The notes beneath the pieces are model-generated. The model had not been told where the DNA came from. It was given only the letters and a program-made list of their open reading frames with translations, and did not search any database. The translations under genes and the position numbers were made by a program. Of a stretch of DNA of 64,000 bases, positions 51,192 through 60,706 are shown one piece after another (the first letter of the stretch is position 1; each line of letters opens with the position of its first letter). Location: NCBI GenBank assembly GCA_964528055.1, contig CAZGQM010000003.1, positions 248,001 through 312,000 of the forward strand. The letters run 5' to 3'. Origin of the DNA: Geoanaerobacter sp964528055. Lineage in GTDB: Bacteria > Desulfobacterota > Desulfuromonadia > Geobacterales > DSM-12255.

Positions 51192-52349
51192 TCACAGTTT
51201 TGCAAGCAGTTCCTTCACCTTGGCCCTTGCGCAAGCATCGACTGCAAGGACATCGGCAATAGAGCCGAGTGAGTGGGGGTGGTGATTGTCCATGGTACGC
51301 TCAATCAGATCAGGGATCCCGAGAAACGAAATCCTGCCGGCAAGGAAGGCCTCAACCGCAACCTCATTGGCAGCATTCATTACGGCAGGCATACTCTCCC
51401 CAGCGTCAAGGGCAAGATAGGCGAGCTTCAGACAGCGAAATTTAGCAAAATCCGGCTTATAAAAGGTAAGTCCGGAAAAGGCCGTAAGATCAAGTGGTTT
51501 GACCCCAGTGGAAACCCGCTCGGGATATGAAAGCGCATAGGCAATAGGGGCCTTCATGTCCGGTGACCCGAGCTGGGCTATGACGCAACCGTCGATATAC
51601 TCCACCATGGAGTGAATGATGCTCTGCGGATGGATGTTCACATCGATCTTAGTTGCCGGCACGTCAAAGAGCCAGCGCGCCTCTATCACTTCCAGCCCCT
51701 TGTTCATCATAGAGGCTGAATCAATGGTGATCTTCCTCCCCATGCTCCAGTTGGGGTGATTGAGGGCATCGGCAACAGTAACCTCAGAGAGACCCGCAAG
51801 CGAGGTAGTAAGGAACGGCCCGCCAGAGGCAGTAAGTATGATCTTCTCGATGTCTTCGCTCCGATGACCTTCGATGGACTGAAAGACAGCACTATGCTCG
51901 CTGTCCACCGGGTAGAGCTTGATACCGGTCCGTGCCACCTCGTCCATGATAAGTCGACCTGCGGTTACCAGGGTCTCCTTGTTGGCAAGGGCCACATCCT
52001 TGCCTGCCTTTATGGCTGCGGCAGTCGGAACAAGTCCGGCAGCGCCGACAATGGCAGCGACAACCATATCGGTCTCCGGATGGGTCGAGGCCGCAACCAT
52101 CCCTTCCACACCAGCAAGTATCTCAGGGCGCTCACCCGAAGGAAGCATGGTACGCAGCTCTTCCGCCAATCTGGGATTTAAAACCGCAACCAATTTAGGT
52201 CTGAAGAGGCTGATCTGCGATACCAGTAGCTCCAGGTTGCTGCCGGCAGTGAGTGCAACTACCTCAAAGCGGTCCGGGTGGGACTGAACGATCTCCAGCG
52301 TGCTTACCCCGATGGAGCCGGTAGAACCAAGTATTGAGAGTCTTTTCAT
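51192..52349 (-). CDS. dxr: 1-deoxy-D-xylulose-5-phosphate reductoisomerase
   Basis: A 385-residue MEP-pathway enzyme: NADPH fold LGSTGSIGVSTL, ANKETLVTAG, PVDSEHSAVFQ (metal-binding), LTASGGPF and SMGRKITIDSASMMNKG (active loop). It makes MEP for isoprenoids, including the substrate of UppS encoded two genes upstream. Confidence 0.96.
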   Translation of the reverse strand: MKRLSILGSTGSIGVSTLEIVQSHPDRFEVVALTAGSNLELLVSQISLFRPKLVAVLNPRLAEELRTMLPSGERPEILAGVEGMVAASTHPETDMVVAAIVGAAGLVPTAAAIKAGKDVALANKETLVTAGRLIMDEVARTGIKLYPVDSEHSAVFQSIEGHRSEDIEKIILTASGGPFLTTSLAGLSEVTVADALNHPNWSMGRKITIDSASMMNKGLEVIEARWLFDVPATKIDVNIHPQSIIHSMVEYIDGCVIAQLGSPDMKAPIAYALSYPERVSTGVKPLDLTAFSGLTFYKPDFAKFRCLKLAYLALDAGESMPAVMNAANEVAVEAFLAGRISFLGIPDLIERTMDNHHPHSLGSIADVLAVDACARAKVKELLAKL

Positions 52350-52433
52350 AAGTGCTATCCTAGTCCTGACAAACAGGATACGTGCGTTTACAACATCATT
52401 AACTGTTCAATATAAGAGAAAAAGAATTCTAAG

Positions 52434-53156
52434 TTACTTAAAGAGGTAACGGGCATACAACCAGGCTGCGGGTGCGGCGAACAGGATGCTGTCCAGACGG
52501 TCGAGGATCCCTCCGTGGCCGGGGACAAGCCCTCCCGAGTCCTTGACCCCGCAACTCCTTTTCAGGAGCGATTCAAAGAGATCACCCAGTTGACCAAGTA
52601 CGCCCAATAGGATGGCAATTACCAGACAATCGGTGACCTCTAGCTGAGGGAAAAAGGTGAGGCGGGCAACAAAGGCCCCTGCAACGCTTCCTGCAAGCCC
52701 GCCAAGGGCGCCTTCAATGCTCTTGTTTGGGCTCACGGCAGGGTAGAGTTTGTGCCTTCCAAAGGTTGAACCGATGTAATAGGCAGCCGAATCGCCAGCC
52801 ATGACGATCACCAGCATGAGGAGAATCCAGGCATGGCCGAGAGGCTCGGCCCGGAGAAGAAGCAGTTGAGCAAGCAGAAGCGGTACATAGAGAAGTCCGG
52901 CCGTAAACAGAGCCCATTCCTGGGCGGCCTGATGTATATCACGAAAGCGGTAGAGGAGACTGATCGCAGCCAAAAGTACGAGTGCAGATAATGCGGAAAT
53001 AAACAGCGATAGACTCAATAATGGAATAATCGTTAGCGATGCCCCGAGTAGAGAGGCAAAGAGCCCTTCTGCTCGGCGCATCTTGAGGGTCATACGATAA
53101 TACTCATCGAGACCTAACAATGCAGTAACAAACATGAAGCTGGCGAAGTGGGCCAC
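52434..53156 (-). CDS. cdsA: Phosphatidate cytidylyltransferase CdsA
   Basis: A membrane enzyme that makes CDP-diacylglycerol; signature GDLFESLLKRSCGVKDSGGLVPGHGGILDRLDS is complete, with about seven helices. The GTG at 53156 is the first usual start, but the frame stays open upstream to 53222 and codes KRLLTAVIALPLL, the expected first helix of CdsA. There an AAGGAG lies six bases before ATC (53222-53220), the place where the normal start should be. The protein probably begins at this ATC (262 residues) or the base differs in the true genome. Its product feeds pssA and psd. Confidence 0.9.
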   Translation of the reverse strand: MAHFASFMFVTALLGLDEYYRMTLKMRRAEGLFASLLGASLTIIPLLSLSLFISALSALVLLAAISLLYRFRDIHQAAQEWALFTAGLLYVPLLLAQLLLLRAEPLGHAWILLMLVIVMAGDSAAYYIGSTFGRHKLYPAVSPNKSIEGALGGLAGSVAGAFVARLTFFPQLEVTDCLVIAILLGVLGQLGDLFESLLKRSCGVKDSGGLVPGHGGILDRLDSILFAAPAAWLYARYLFK

Positions 53157-53336
53157 GCTCCCCTTGACAATAAGGATAATCAGCAGAGGAAGAGCTATGA
53201 CTGCTGTAAGAAGTCTCTTGATGGCTTGCTCCTTAATGAGTGTGTAGCATGTACAGTTTACTATTCTATAATCGTCTTTCGCTATCGCAATAGAGCTGAT
53301 TAGATGGCCCGGAAATGCAAATTCACGTACAACTAC

Positions 53337-54077
53337 TCAACCGCGCTCTCTCAGCTGGTCACTGGTCTGGCCAAAACGTCGTTCGCGCTCCTGGTAGTCC
53401 ATAAGAGCCTTGTGAAGTTCGGAACTATCAAACTCCGGCCAGTTGACATCAGTGAAATAGAGTTCTGCGTAGGCCAGTTGCCAGAGAAGGAAATTGCTGA
53501 TCCTCATCTCACCGCTTGTCCGTATCAGGAGATCAGGATCGGGAATACCGTCTGTGAAAAGATAGCGACTAAAGGTGTTTTCATCCAGCGTCTGGAGATC
53601 AACAGTTCCTGCAGCTGCATCGGCGGCGACCCGGGCAACTGCACGAAAGATTTCCTGACGAGAGCCGTATGAAAGGGCCAATGTAAGCTGCATGCCGGTG
53701 TTGGCTTTCGTCTTGTCAATTGCCTCGTCAATCTCACAGTTTACCCCTGGAGGCAGCTCATCTCGATTCCCGATAACTGCGAACCTGATATTATTATGCA
53801 TCATGCGGGGCACTTCAGAACGGATATACTTCTTCAAAAGAGCCATCAAAGCCCGAACCTCTGTCTTGGGGCGATGCCAGTTCTCTGCGGAGAAGGCAAA
53901 GAGAGTCAGATAACCGATCCCAAGGCGTGAGCACTCCTCCACGATGACGCGAACCGTCTCCACCCCCTTCTGATGGCCGACGATACGCTGAAGCATCCTT
54001 TGCTTTGCCCACCGACCGTTGCCGTCCATGATGACGGCAAGATGCCTGGGGAGTCTGTCCGGCTTGAGTCGATTCAT
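53337..54077 (-). CDS. uppS: Undecaprenyl diphosphate synthase UppS
   Basis: A 246-residue cis-prenyltransferase. HLAVIMDGNGRWA carries the catalytic D18, and FAFSAENWHRP and RTSGEMRISNFLLWQLAYAE are diagnostic. It makes the lipid carrier for peptidoglycan and O-antigen. The ATG at 54077 follows GGAAGAG; an upstream TTG at 54101 is less likely. Downstream of frr. Confidence 0.96.
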   Translation of the reverse strand: MNRLKPDRLPRHLAVIMDGNGRWAKQRMLQRIVGHQKGVETVRVIVEECSRLGIGYLTLFAFSAENWHRPKTEVRALMALLKKYIRSEVPRMMHNNIRFAVIGNRDELPPGVNCEIDEAIDKTKANTGMQLTLALSYGSRQEIFRAVARVAADAAAGTVDLQTLDENTFSRYLFTDGIPDPDLLIRTSGEMRISNFLLWQLAYAELYFTDVNWPEFDSSELHKALMDYQERERRFGQTSDQLRERG

Positions 54078-54099
54078 GGTCTCTTCCACTCCACAAAAC

Positions 54100-54125
54100 A
54101 AAAAACCCCCTTCCTACAGGGGTTT
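54100..54125 (-). terminator. Hairpin between frr and uppS
   Basis: On minus, AAACCCC and GGGGTTTTTT arms around an eight-base loop end in T-runs. It sits about 140 bp after the frr stop, so part of the transcription may stop before uppS. Confidence 0.6.
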
Positions 54126-54265
54126 GTGGATTTAATCACACTTCGGGTTATCACGCAAGAAAGAATTTATTCCATATCCGGATCAAGGCGCTATCTCAAA
54201 GGTTTCGCATTCGGCTCCCAAAGGTATTAATTGCGAGCCTTCATCGACTGGAATTGAAATAGAAA

Positions 54266-54823
54266 TTATACTTCCAGAACTTCTTTTTCTTTATGGGCAA
54301 ACACCTCGTCGATCTTTGTCTCACAACTCTTTGTTACGTCCTGAATCTCTTTTTCGACCCGCTTCAGATCATCCTCGGATATCTGTTTGTCTTTCTCGAG
54401 CTTCTTGGCTCCGTCAATGGCATCGCGGCGGATGTTTCTCAACGCCACCTTAGCCTCTTCAGACATTTTTTTGAGCTGCTTGACTATATCCTTACGACGT
54501 TCCTCAGTAAGGGGGGGGAGTACAAGACGGATCATCTTTCCGTCGTTTGATGGGGTAACTCCCAGGTTGGCATTCAGTATTGCCTTCTCGATAAGGGGAA
54601 TCACCTTTGGTTCCCACGGCTGGAGTGTTATGGTGCGTGGTTCAGGCACTGCCAGTGTAGCCACCTGATTCACCGGCGTCGGGTTACCGTAGTAATCTAC
54701 CTTGAGATCATCCAGGAGCGACGTACTGGCCCGACCGGTCCGTACCTTCTGGTACTCACGTCGCAGCGCATCGATGGACTTCTCCATGTGACCCTTCATG
54801 TTGGCAATGATCTCCTTGCTCAT
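54266..54823 (-). CDS. frr: Ribosome recycling factor
   Basis: A 185-residue two-domain protein that frees ribosomes after termination. VRTGRASTSLLDDLKVDYYG, LAVPEPRTITLQPWE, and RLVLPPLTEERRKDIVK are typical. It starts one base after the pyrH stop with AAAGGAGG overlapping the pyrH end. Confidence 0.97.
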   Translation of the reverse strand: MSKEIIANMKGHMEKSIDALRREYQKVRTGRASTSLLDDLKVDYYGNPTPVNQVATLAVPEPRTITLQPWEPKVIPLIEKAILNANLGVTPSNDGKMIRLVLPPLTEERRKDIVKQLKKMSEEAKVALRNIRRDAIDGAKKLEKDKQISEDDLKRVEKEIQDVTKSCETKIDEVFAHKEKEVLEV

Positions 54824-54824
54824 G

Positions 54825-55544
54825 TTACCCTCCTTTCACTATGGTGCCGATCGCCTCACCACAGATCACCTTCTTGACGTTGCCCTGTGTAGTTATATCG
54901 AAAACGATTATGGGAAGACTGTTATCCATGCAGAGGGAAGTTGCAGTTGCATCCATCACCTGCAGCCCCTTCTTCAGGACCTCAAGGTACGTGAGTTCAA
55001 CATATTTTACCGCATTCGGATCCTTTTTCGGGTCGGCAGTGTATACGCCGTCCACTTTTGTTCCCTTCAGTATTACCTCTGCGCCTATCTCCATGGCTCT
55101 AAGGCTGGCGGCAGTATCTGTGGTAAAAAAAGGATTCCCGGTTCCTGCCCCGAATATGACCACCCGCCCCTTCTCCAGATGCCTCATAGCCCGCCGCCGG
55201 ATGTATGGCTCCGCTACCTCCTGCATCGCTATGGCAGATTGCACCCTGGTATCGACCCCTACTTTCTCAAGAGCATCCTGCATGGCAAGGGAATTTATCA
55301 TCGTTGCTAGCATACCCATGTAATCAGCGCTAGCCCGGTCCATACCCTTGGATGAAGCAGCCAGGCCACGGAATATGTTACCTCCGCCGATAACAAGCGC
55401 CAGCTCTACCCCGCAGTCCATGACACCCTTCACCTCCTGTGCTATGGTACTTATGGTCGTAGGATCAATCCCGTATCCCTGATCACCACCCAGTGCCTCG
55501 CCGGACAGCTTCAGCATCACACGCTTATAGAATGGTTTGGACAT
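54825..55544 (-). CDS. pyrH: UMP kinase PyrH
   Basis: A 239-residue amino-acid-kinase-fold enzyme that turns UMP into UDP. MLKLSGEALGGDQGYGID, VIGGGNIFRG, FGAGTGNPFFTTDTAA and VDGVYTADPKKDPNA match the bacterial family. GGAGG precedes the ATG. In the conserved order tsf-pyrH-frr. Confidence 0.97.
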   Translation of the reverse strand: MSKPFYKRVMLKLSGEALGGDQGYGIDPTTISTIAQEVKGVMDCGVELALVIGGGNIFRGLAASSKGMDRASADYMGMLATMINSLAMQDALEKVGVDTRVQSAIAMQEVAEPYIRRRAMRHLEKGRVVIFGAGTGNPFFTTDTAASLRAMEIGAEVILKGTKVDGVYTADPKKDPNAVKYVELTYLEVLKKGLQVMDATATSLCMDNSLPIIVFDITTQGNVKKVICGEAIGTIVKGG

Positions 55545-55630
55545 ACTATCCTCCGAGCCCTTAAACGCAGGGTAAGTCAGTTAACGAAGTTATTTTCTCC
55601 CAGAAAAGCAGAGAAAATTACTTTCAACTT

Positions 55631-55665
55631 AAAAAAAGAGCCGGTCATCGAAATGGCCGGCTCAA
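55631..55665 (-). terminator. Terminator after tsf
   Basis: On minus, GAGCCGG and CCGGCTC arms form a seven-pair stem followed by TTTTTTT. It lies between tsf and pyrH, so the two can be transcribed apart. Confidence 0.75.
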
Positions 55666-55674
55666 AGTCAATCT

Positions 55675-56325
55675 CTAGTTGCCGACCGCGGCAGCAACCT
55701 CGGCAGCAAAGTCGCTCTCTTTCTTTTCAAGCCCTTCGCCCAAGACAAACCGGGCAAAGCGCCTGATGGACATATTCTCCCCGATCGTGGCGATGGTCTC
55801 ATTCAGAAGAGTCTGAACAGTCTTGTCCGGATCCTTTACATAGGACTGCTCCAACAGACAGATGTCTGCATAGTACTTGTTAACCTGTCCCTCGATGATC
55901 TTTTCGATAATGTTTTCAGGCTTGCCGGTCTCACGTGCCTTGGCACGGTAGATCTCCTTCTCGCGCTCTACAAGCTCGGCCGAAACCTCTTCGCGCCGAA
56001 CAAACAGCGGAGAAGCAGCAGCAATATGCATGGCAATGTCTTTTACAAACGACTGAAAATTTTCGTTCTTCGCCACAAAGTCGGTCTCGCAGTTCACCTC
56101 TACCAGCACGCCGATCTTCCCACCGGCATGTATATAGGAACCGACCGCACCCTCGCTTGCCACCCTGCCTGCCTTCTTGGAAGCCGCAGCCAACCCCTTG
56201 GTCCGGAGGTAGTCAACCGCCTTTTCCTGGTCTCCTGCTGACTCCTGAAGTGCCTTCTTGCAGTCCATCAGGCCGGCGCCGGTAGCCTTCCTCAGTTCAT
56301 TAACCTGTGCAGCTGTTATGCTCAC
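55675..56325 (-). CDS. tsf: Elongation factor Ts
   Basis: A 216-residue short-form nucleotide exchange factor for EF-Tu. RKATGAGLMDCKKAL and VLVEVNCETDFVAKNE are diagnostic. The GTG at 56325 is chosen: GGAGG lies five bases before it, and it gives the family N-terminus; an in-frame start at 56358 would add 11 non-conserved residues. Follows rpsB. Confidence 0.96.
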   Translation of the reverse strand: MSITAAQVNELRKATGAGLMDCKKALQESAGDQEKAVDYLRTKGLAAASKKAGRVASEGAVGSYIHAGGKIGVLVEVNCETDFVAKNENFQSFVKDIAMHIAAASPLFVRREEVSAELVEREKEIYRAKARETGKPENIIEKIIEGQVNKYYADICLLEQSYVKDPDKTVQTLLNETIATIGENMSIRRFARFVLGEGLEKKESDFAAEVAAAVGN

Positions 56326-56395
56326 GCTATCCTCCGTAATGGCTGCCTCGCAGCCCATTGTGGTTGCCGCTTACTTGGCCGACCGACAAACAACT

Positions 56396-57166
56396 CTAGT
56401 CGATCGTCTCTTCTTCACCCTCGGTCACCGGAACAGCCAGCCCGGCATCCTCACCTTCTGTATCGGTCTGAAGGTCGGTATCACGCGCCTGGGAGCCTTC
56501 GGAAACTGCATCCGCAATCTTGCTCGTAAGGAGCCGGATGGCACGAATGGCATCGTCGTTACCGGGGATAACGTAATCGATATCATCGGGATCGCAGTTG
56601 GTATCGACAATTGCTACCACCTTGATTCCAAGCTTCTTGGCTTCCTTCACAGCTATTTCTTCGTTTTTCGGATCAATGATAAATATGACACCGGGAAGCC
56701 GACCCATTCCCTTGATGCCACCCAAGGTCTTTTCGAGCTTCTGGCGCTCCTTGTCGAACTTGAGCGCCTCTTTCTTGGTGTAGGCATCGGCAGTACCATC
56801 GGTCAGCATGGCATCCAGACGCTTCAAACGGTCAATGCTCTGCTTCACGGTGGAGAAGTTGGTAAGCATGCCTCCGAGCCAGCGATGGTTGACGTAGAAC
56901 ATGCCGCAACGGCTGGCCTCTTCGGCAACCGAATCCTGGGCCTGCTTCTTCGTACCAACAAACATGACCGTCTCGCCGGAACGAACCGAATCAGCTACGA
57001 AATTGTAGGCGTTCTTGAACAGCCTGACGGTCTTCTGCAGATCTATGATGTAGATCCCGTTACGTGCCCCGAAGATGTAAGGTTTCATCTTGGGATTCCA
57101 GCGCTTGGTCTGGTGGCCGAAATGAACGCCTGCCTCCAGAAGCTCCTTCATGGTAATGCTCGACAT
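56396..57166 (-). CDS. rpsB: 30S ribosomal protein S2
   Basis: A 256-residue S2 protein: MKELLEAGVHFGHQTKRWNPKM, GIYIIDLQKT, and FYVNHRWLGGMLTNF match. An acidic C-terminal tail (about 225-256, rich in Asp and Glu) is a lineage-specific extension. GAGGAGAG precedes the ATG. First gene of the translation/lipid run, transcribed away from lptF. Confidence 0.98.
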   Translation of the reverse strand: MSSITMKELLEAGVHFGHQTKRWNPKMKPYIFGARNGIYIIDLQKTVRLFKNAYNFVADSVRSGETVMFVGTKKQAQDSVAEEASRCGMFYVNHRWLGGMLTNFSTVKQSIDRLKRLDAMLTDGTADAYTKKEALKFDKERQKLEKTLGGIKGMGRLPGVIFIIDPKNEEIAVKEAKKLGIKVVAIVDTNCDPDDIDYVIPGNDDAIRAIRLLTSKIADAVSEGSQARDTDLQTDTEGEDAGLAVPVTEGEEETID

Positions 57167-57335
57167 TGCTCTCTCCTCTTTCTGGTTTGTCCTCCGCCTC
57201 CTGCCTTACCCCGAAATCCACGTGCAAATGAGATGCAGCGGACACCGCCGGGGGCTCGGATGGCGTGCGTAATATATGCAGCGGATGTATATACCATATA
57301 CTGGCGTCGGCAGGCAAGGGATTTTTCCGCAGCAC

Positions 57336-57364
57336 TTTACTTGAATCGGGATCTCGTGTAGTAT
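57336..57364 (+). promoter_or_regulatory. lptF promoter set for a leaderless mRNA
   Basis: TTTACT (57336-57341) and TAGTAT (57359-57364) are 17 bp apart. The usual start point, six to nine bases after the -10, falls at 57371-57373, the A of the lptF ATG. There is no ribosome site before that ATG, fitting leaderless translation. Confidence 0.5.
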
Positions 57365-57372
57365 CCCTGCCG

Positions 57373-58542
57373 ATGCCAACCATCCTCGACCGCTACATAT
57401 TCCGTGAAATTACCATCCCCTTTGTACTTGGCATGGCAGCGTTCACCGGTGCCCTGCTTATGGGTCGCTTCCTCAAGATCGCCGACATGGTGGTTGCCAA
57501 AGGGGTTCCGTTAAGCGAGATCTGCCTGCTGATTGCCTACCTCTTTCCATCATTCGCACTGGTGACGATCCCGATGGCCTTCCTGCTTGCAGTCCTCCTG
57601 GCCTTTGGTCGACTCTCGTCAGACAGCGAGATAATCGCCATAAAGGCGAGCGGAGTCGGTCTGGGGCGGCTTATGCTGCCGGTAATGGCATTTGCTCTAC
57701 TTGCTTCCTTTGCTACAGCAGCAACCGCTATCTATGCGGTCCCGGCAGGGAATACCGCCTTCAAGAATCTTCTGACGGTGGCAGTGGAAAACCGTGCAGA
57801 GATGGAGATCAAGGAACGGGTTTTCATCGACAGCATCCCGGGGCTGGTGATTTACGTCGACCAGTACGATCAGGCGACCAGAGGTATTTCCGGCATAATG
57901 ATACAGGACGACCGTAACCTGAAAGAACCTGTTACCATCTTTGCAGAGAAGGGAACGGTTACCTCAGATCCCGCTGCCCGCCAGGTTCAGCTCCTGCTCT
58001 CAAAGGGTAGCATCCACAGCATTAAGGAGTCTCGCTATCGATTGATCGGATTCAGCGAATACGAAATGACCGTCCGCCTGAATCAGACGATTCGCAGCAT
58101 AAACCGCAATGAGCTGGACATGACCATCGGTGAGCTCAAAGCCGCTATCGATGGCGGAGCAACAGACCTCCGCCAAAAGCGGGAGATGGAACTGGAATTC
58201 CACCGCCGCTTCGCCACACCGTTTGCGTGTTTCGTCTTTGCTCTGGCAGGGGTCCCCCTGGGAATACAGAACAGCAGATCAGGCAAGGGGAGCGGTTTTG
58301 CCGTCAGCATCGGGCTTCTCATCATCTACTACATCGTCCTCTCTGCTTGCAAGGCTCTGGGTGACAAGGGGGTGCTCCATGCCGCTATTGCCATGTGGAT
58401 GCCCAATCTCTGTTTCCTATTGCTCGGTATCTGGTTCTTCAGGAGATCGGCCAACGAGCTCCCCATTCTCGGGAAACTGGCGCCGTCGGCCCTTGCAGAC
58501 ATGTTTCGTAGGTTACTTTACCGCAACGGTTCACGACGATGA
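57373..58542 (+). CDS. lptF: LPS export permease LptF
   Basis: A 389-residue inner-membrane protein with six helices and a periplasmic beta-jellyroll (about 130-265), the layout of LptF/LptG that, with LptB, extracts LPS from the inner membrane. It opens MPTILDRYIFREITIPFVLG and has LPVMAFALLASFAT and RRFATPFACFVFALAGVPLG. The ATG at 57373 matches family N-termini; no ribosome site is present and a promoter lies just upstream. It overlaps lptG by ATGA. Confidence 0.9.
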   Translation: MPTILDRYIFREITIPFVLGMAAFTGALLMGRFLKIADMVVAKGVPLSEICLLIAYLFPSFALVTIPMAFLLAVLLAFGRLSSDSEIIAIKASGVGLGRLMLPVMAFALLASFATAATAIYAVPAGNTAFKNLLTVAVENRAEMEIKERVFIDSIPGLVIYVDQYDQATRGISGIMIQDDRNLKEPVTIFAEKGTVTSDPAARQVQLLLSKGSIHSIKESRYRLIGFSEYEMTVRLNQTIRSINRNELDMTIGELKAAIDGGATDLRQKREMELEFHRRFATPFACFVFALAGVPLGIQNSRSGKGSGFAVSIGLLIIYYIVLSACKALGDKGVLHAAIAMWMPNLCFLLLGIWFFRRSANELPILGKLAPSALADMFRRLLYRNGSRR

Positions 58543-59618
58543 CCATTTTCTCCCGCTATATCTCCACCACCTATTTGAGACTCTTCTGCCTCTGTTGCGG
58601 GGCCTTCTCCGCCATCTACCTGGTAATCGACGTCCTGGAAAAAGTCGGCAAATTCACCCGCGCCGGAGCCAGACCCGATCATATTGCCCTGTTCTTCCTC
58701 TGGAAACTCCCGGAAATTGCCTCTCAGATCATACCGCTTGCGGTCCTTATGGCTACACTTCTGACCCTGGGGAGCCTTGCCAAGACCTCCGAACTTACAG
58801 CAATGCGCTGTTCAGGAGCGGGACTGTTCCGGATCACTGCACCGATCCTCGTAATCTCCGGCCTGCTCAGTATTTTGAATCTGGCTCTGGCTGAACTGGT
58901 GGTACCGAAGAGTTTCGAAAAGATGCGCTACATCCAGGAGGTCCTTATCTCAAAGAAAAGCCCTGCTGCCTTCTTCCGCCAAGGGGCAATCTGGTACCGC
59001 GACAGAGACAGCATTCTCCAGGCAAGGCTTTTCGAACCTGAAATATCGACATTGAAAGGTGTGACTCTTTGGCAGCTGAACGCGTCACTTCAGCCTCTTG
59101 CGCGATTCGACGCAAACCAGGGGGTGCGCAAAGGGGATGCGTGGATACTTACGGAGGTTGTGCAACAGAGGTACAGCTCCGGCAAACTCACCTCAGCAAA
59201 CAGAATCCCCTCACTGCAGGTCCCGCTCAACCTCACGCTTGCAGAACTCAAAGTAGTCGGAAAACTGGCAGAGAACATGGGGTATACAGAGCTGCGCAAA
59301 TATTGCAGAAAGCTTACCCAGGGAGGTTACGATGCCACCCGTTACCTTACTCTGCTCCACACCAAGCTTGCAGTTCCTTTCAGTCCACTGGTGATGGCTT
59401 TTCTCGGCATCCCGTTTGCCCTCCGCAGCGACCGTTCAAGCGGACCTGCCATAGGGATAGGAATCAGCCTCGTCATCGGCCTCACCTACTTCATCATCAA
59501 TGCTTTTCTCGTCTCATTCGGTCAGGCCGGCGCGCTTCCCCCACTGGTTGCCGCCTGGGCAGCCAATATCCTGTTCAGCGCATCAGGCATCTGGCTGGCG
59601 CTCACACTGGATAGGTAG
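58539..59618 (+). CDS. lptG: LPS export permease LptG
   Basis: A 359-residue partner of LptF with the same six-helix and jellyroll layout: ISTTYLRLFCLCCGAF, PEIASQIIPLAVLMATLLTLG, and LHTKLAVPFSPLVMAFLGIP. Its ATG overlaps the lptF stop by four bases, so the two are made in equal amounts. LptB is not in the window. Confidence 0.9.
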   Translation: MTIFSRYISTTYLRLFCLCCGAFSAIYLVIDVLEKVGKFTRAGARPDHIALFFLWKLPEIASQIIPLAVLMATLLTLGSLAKTSELTAMRCSGAGLFRITAPILVISGLLSILNLALAELVVPKSFEKMRYIQEVLISKKSPAAFFRQGAIWYRDRDSILQARLFEPEISTLKGVTLWQLNASLQPLARFDANQGVRKGDAWILTEVVQQRYSSGKLTSANRIPSLQVPLNLTLAELKVVGKLAENMGYTELRKYCRKLTQGGYDATRYLTLLHTKLAVPFSPLVMAFLGIPFALRSDRSSGPAIGIGISLVIGLTYFIINAFLVSFGQAGALPPLVAAWAANILFSASGIWLALTLDR

Positions 59619-59709
59619 CCCATTCGTTGACAACCGCCAGGATCATGCTTTAATCCTAAAACAGAAATGGGTTAGGTCACTGATTTTTCTGTACATGCAA
59701 GGAGTTCCC

Positions 59710-60627
59710 ATGACTCGCCTGATATGCCTTTTCTTTGCATTAACTCTCTCATCAGCAGCTCATGCTGCCGTAACCCCTGCAGCAACAGTCCCAAAAGGGA
59801 CTACCAAGGAGGTCCGGCAAAAAAAGGAGCAACCGGAGCGGATAACCATACTGAGCATAATCCCTGCTCAGGGAGAGCCGGGAATGACCGTAACGCTCTC
59901 CGGCAGCGGGTTCTCCGAGAAGGCCACCGCCTTCATCGGAAACAGTGAGCTGCCCGCAAAGCTACTTGGGCCGAAGCAGCTCAGTTTTGAGATACCGCGC
60001 CTTGCTCCAGGACTCTATGCCCTGTTCGTAAAGAACGATGACGGCTCAACAAGCAAGACCTACAGCTTCTCCGTTCAACCCCTGAAGCCGATGGCGCAGT
60101 CACTCTCGCCAGACACCATGCCTACCTGCACCACTGGCGGAAGCCGCGAGGTCATTGTCTCTGGAAAGAACTTCATGGAAGGGTCACAGGTCCTGTTTGA
60201 CGGAGGCGGAATCAGGAGCAGGTTTCTGTCAAGCGAGTCCATGAGCTTTACCGTTCCAGCCGTGCGCGGCGGAATACACCAGGTACAGATAAAGAGCCCC
60301 GAAGAGACCATTTCCACCCCGCTGGCATTGCTCATAGACAGCAGGCCTGAAATATCCGGGATAACACCGGGTACCGACTTCGTCAATTACTACGAACTCA
60401 GCATCGATGGGAAGAACTTCCTCCAGGGCTCCATCCTGGTGGTTGACGGTGAGCGGATCACTGCCGGGACGCCAGCTCCTGGCAATCGCGACCGTCTGAT
60501 TTATATGAGCTGCACCCAGCTCATCTACCAGCGACACCCGGCTGACCCTACCCCCAAGACCCTGCGACTCCAGGTGGTGAACCCCGGAAACGAAGAAAGT
60601 CCGGTAGTAACTGTCAGCACCCCCTAA
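59710..60627 (+). CDS. Secreted IPT/TIG-domain protein
   Basis: A 305-residue exported protein: signal peptide (1-20, ending AAHAA) then three immunoglobulin-like IPT/TIG repeats at about 45-125, 130-215 and 217-305, each with an SxxPxxGxxGxxVTLxGxxF-like start (IIPAQGEPGMTVTLSGSGF, ISGITPGTDFVNYYEL). These domains serve as binding or spacer modules in surface and periplasmic proteins. CAAGGAG precedes the ATG at 59710, 91 bp after lptG. Role unknown. Confidence 0.8.
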   Translation: MTRLICLFFALTLSSAAHAAVTPAATVPKGTTKEVRQKKEQPERITILSIIPAQGEPGMTVTLSGSGFSEKATAFIGNSELPAKLLGPKQLSFEIPRLAPGLYALFVKNDDGSTSKTYSFSVQPLKPMAQSLSPDTMPTCTTGGSREVIVSGKNFMEGSQVLFDGGGIRSRFLSSESMSFTVPAVRGGIHQVQIKSPEETISTPLALLIDSRPEISGITPGTDFVNYYELSIDGKNFLQGSILVVDGERITAGTPAPGNRDRLIYMSCTQLIYQRHPADPTPKTLRLQVVNPGNEESPVVTVSTP

Positions 60628-60650
60628 AACGCTCTCACCCACAGAACGCA

Positions 60651-60683
60651 AACGGCCGACACAAGCAATATGTGCCGGCCGTT
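60651..60683. terminator. Bidirectional terminator
   Basis: AACGGCCGACACA and TGTGCCGGCCGTT form a stem of about 13 pairs with a short loop, between the convergent IPT/TIG gene and ahcY. Confidence 0.8.
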
Positions 60684-60706
60684 CTATTATATTGCTCAAC
60701 TTCTTG

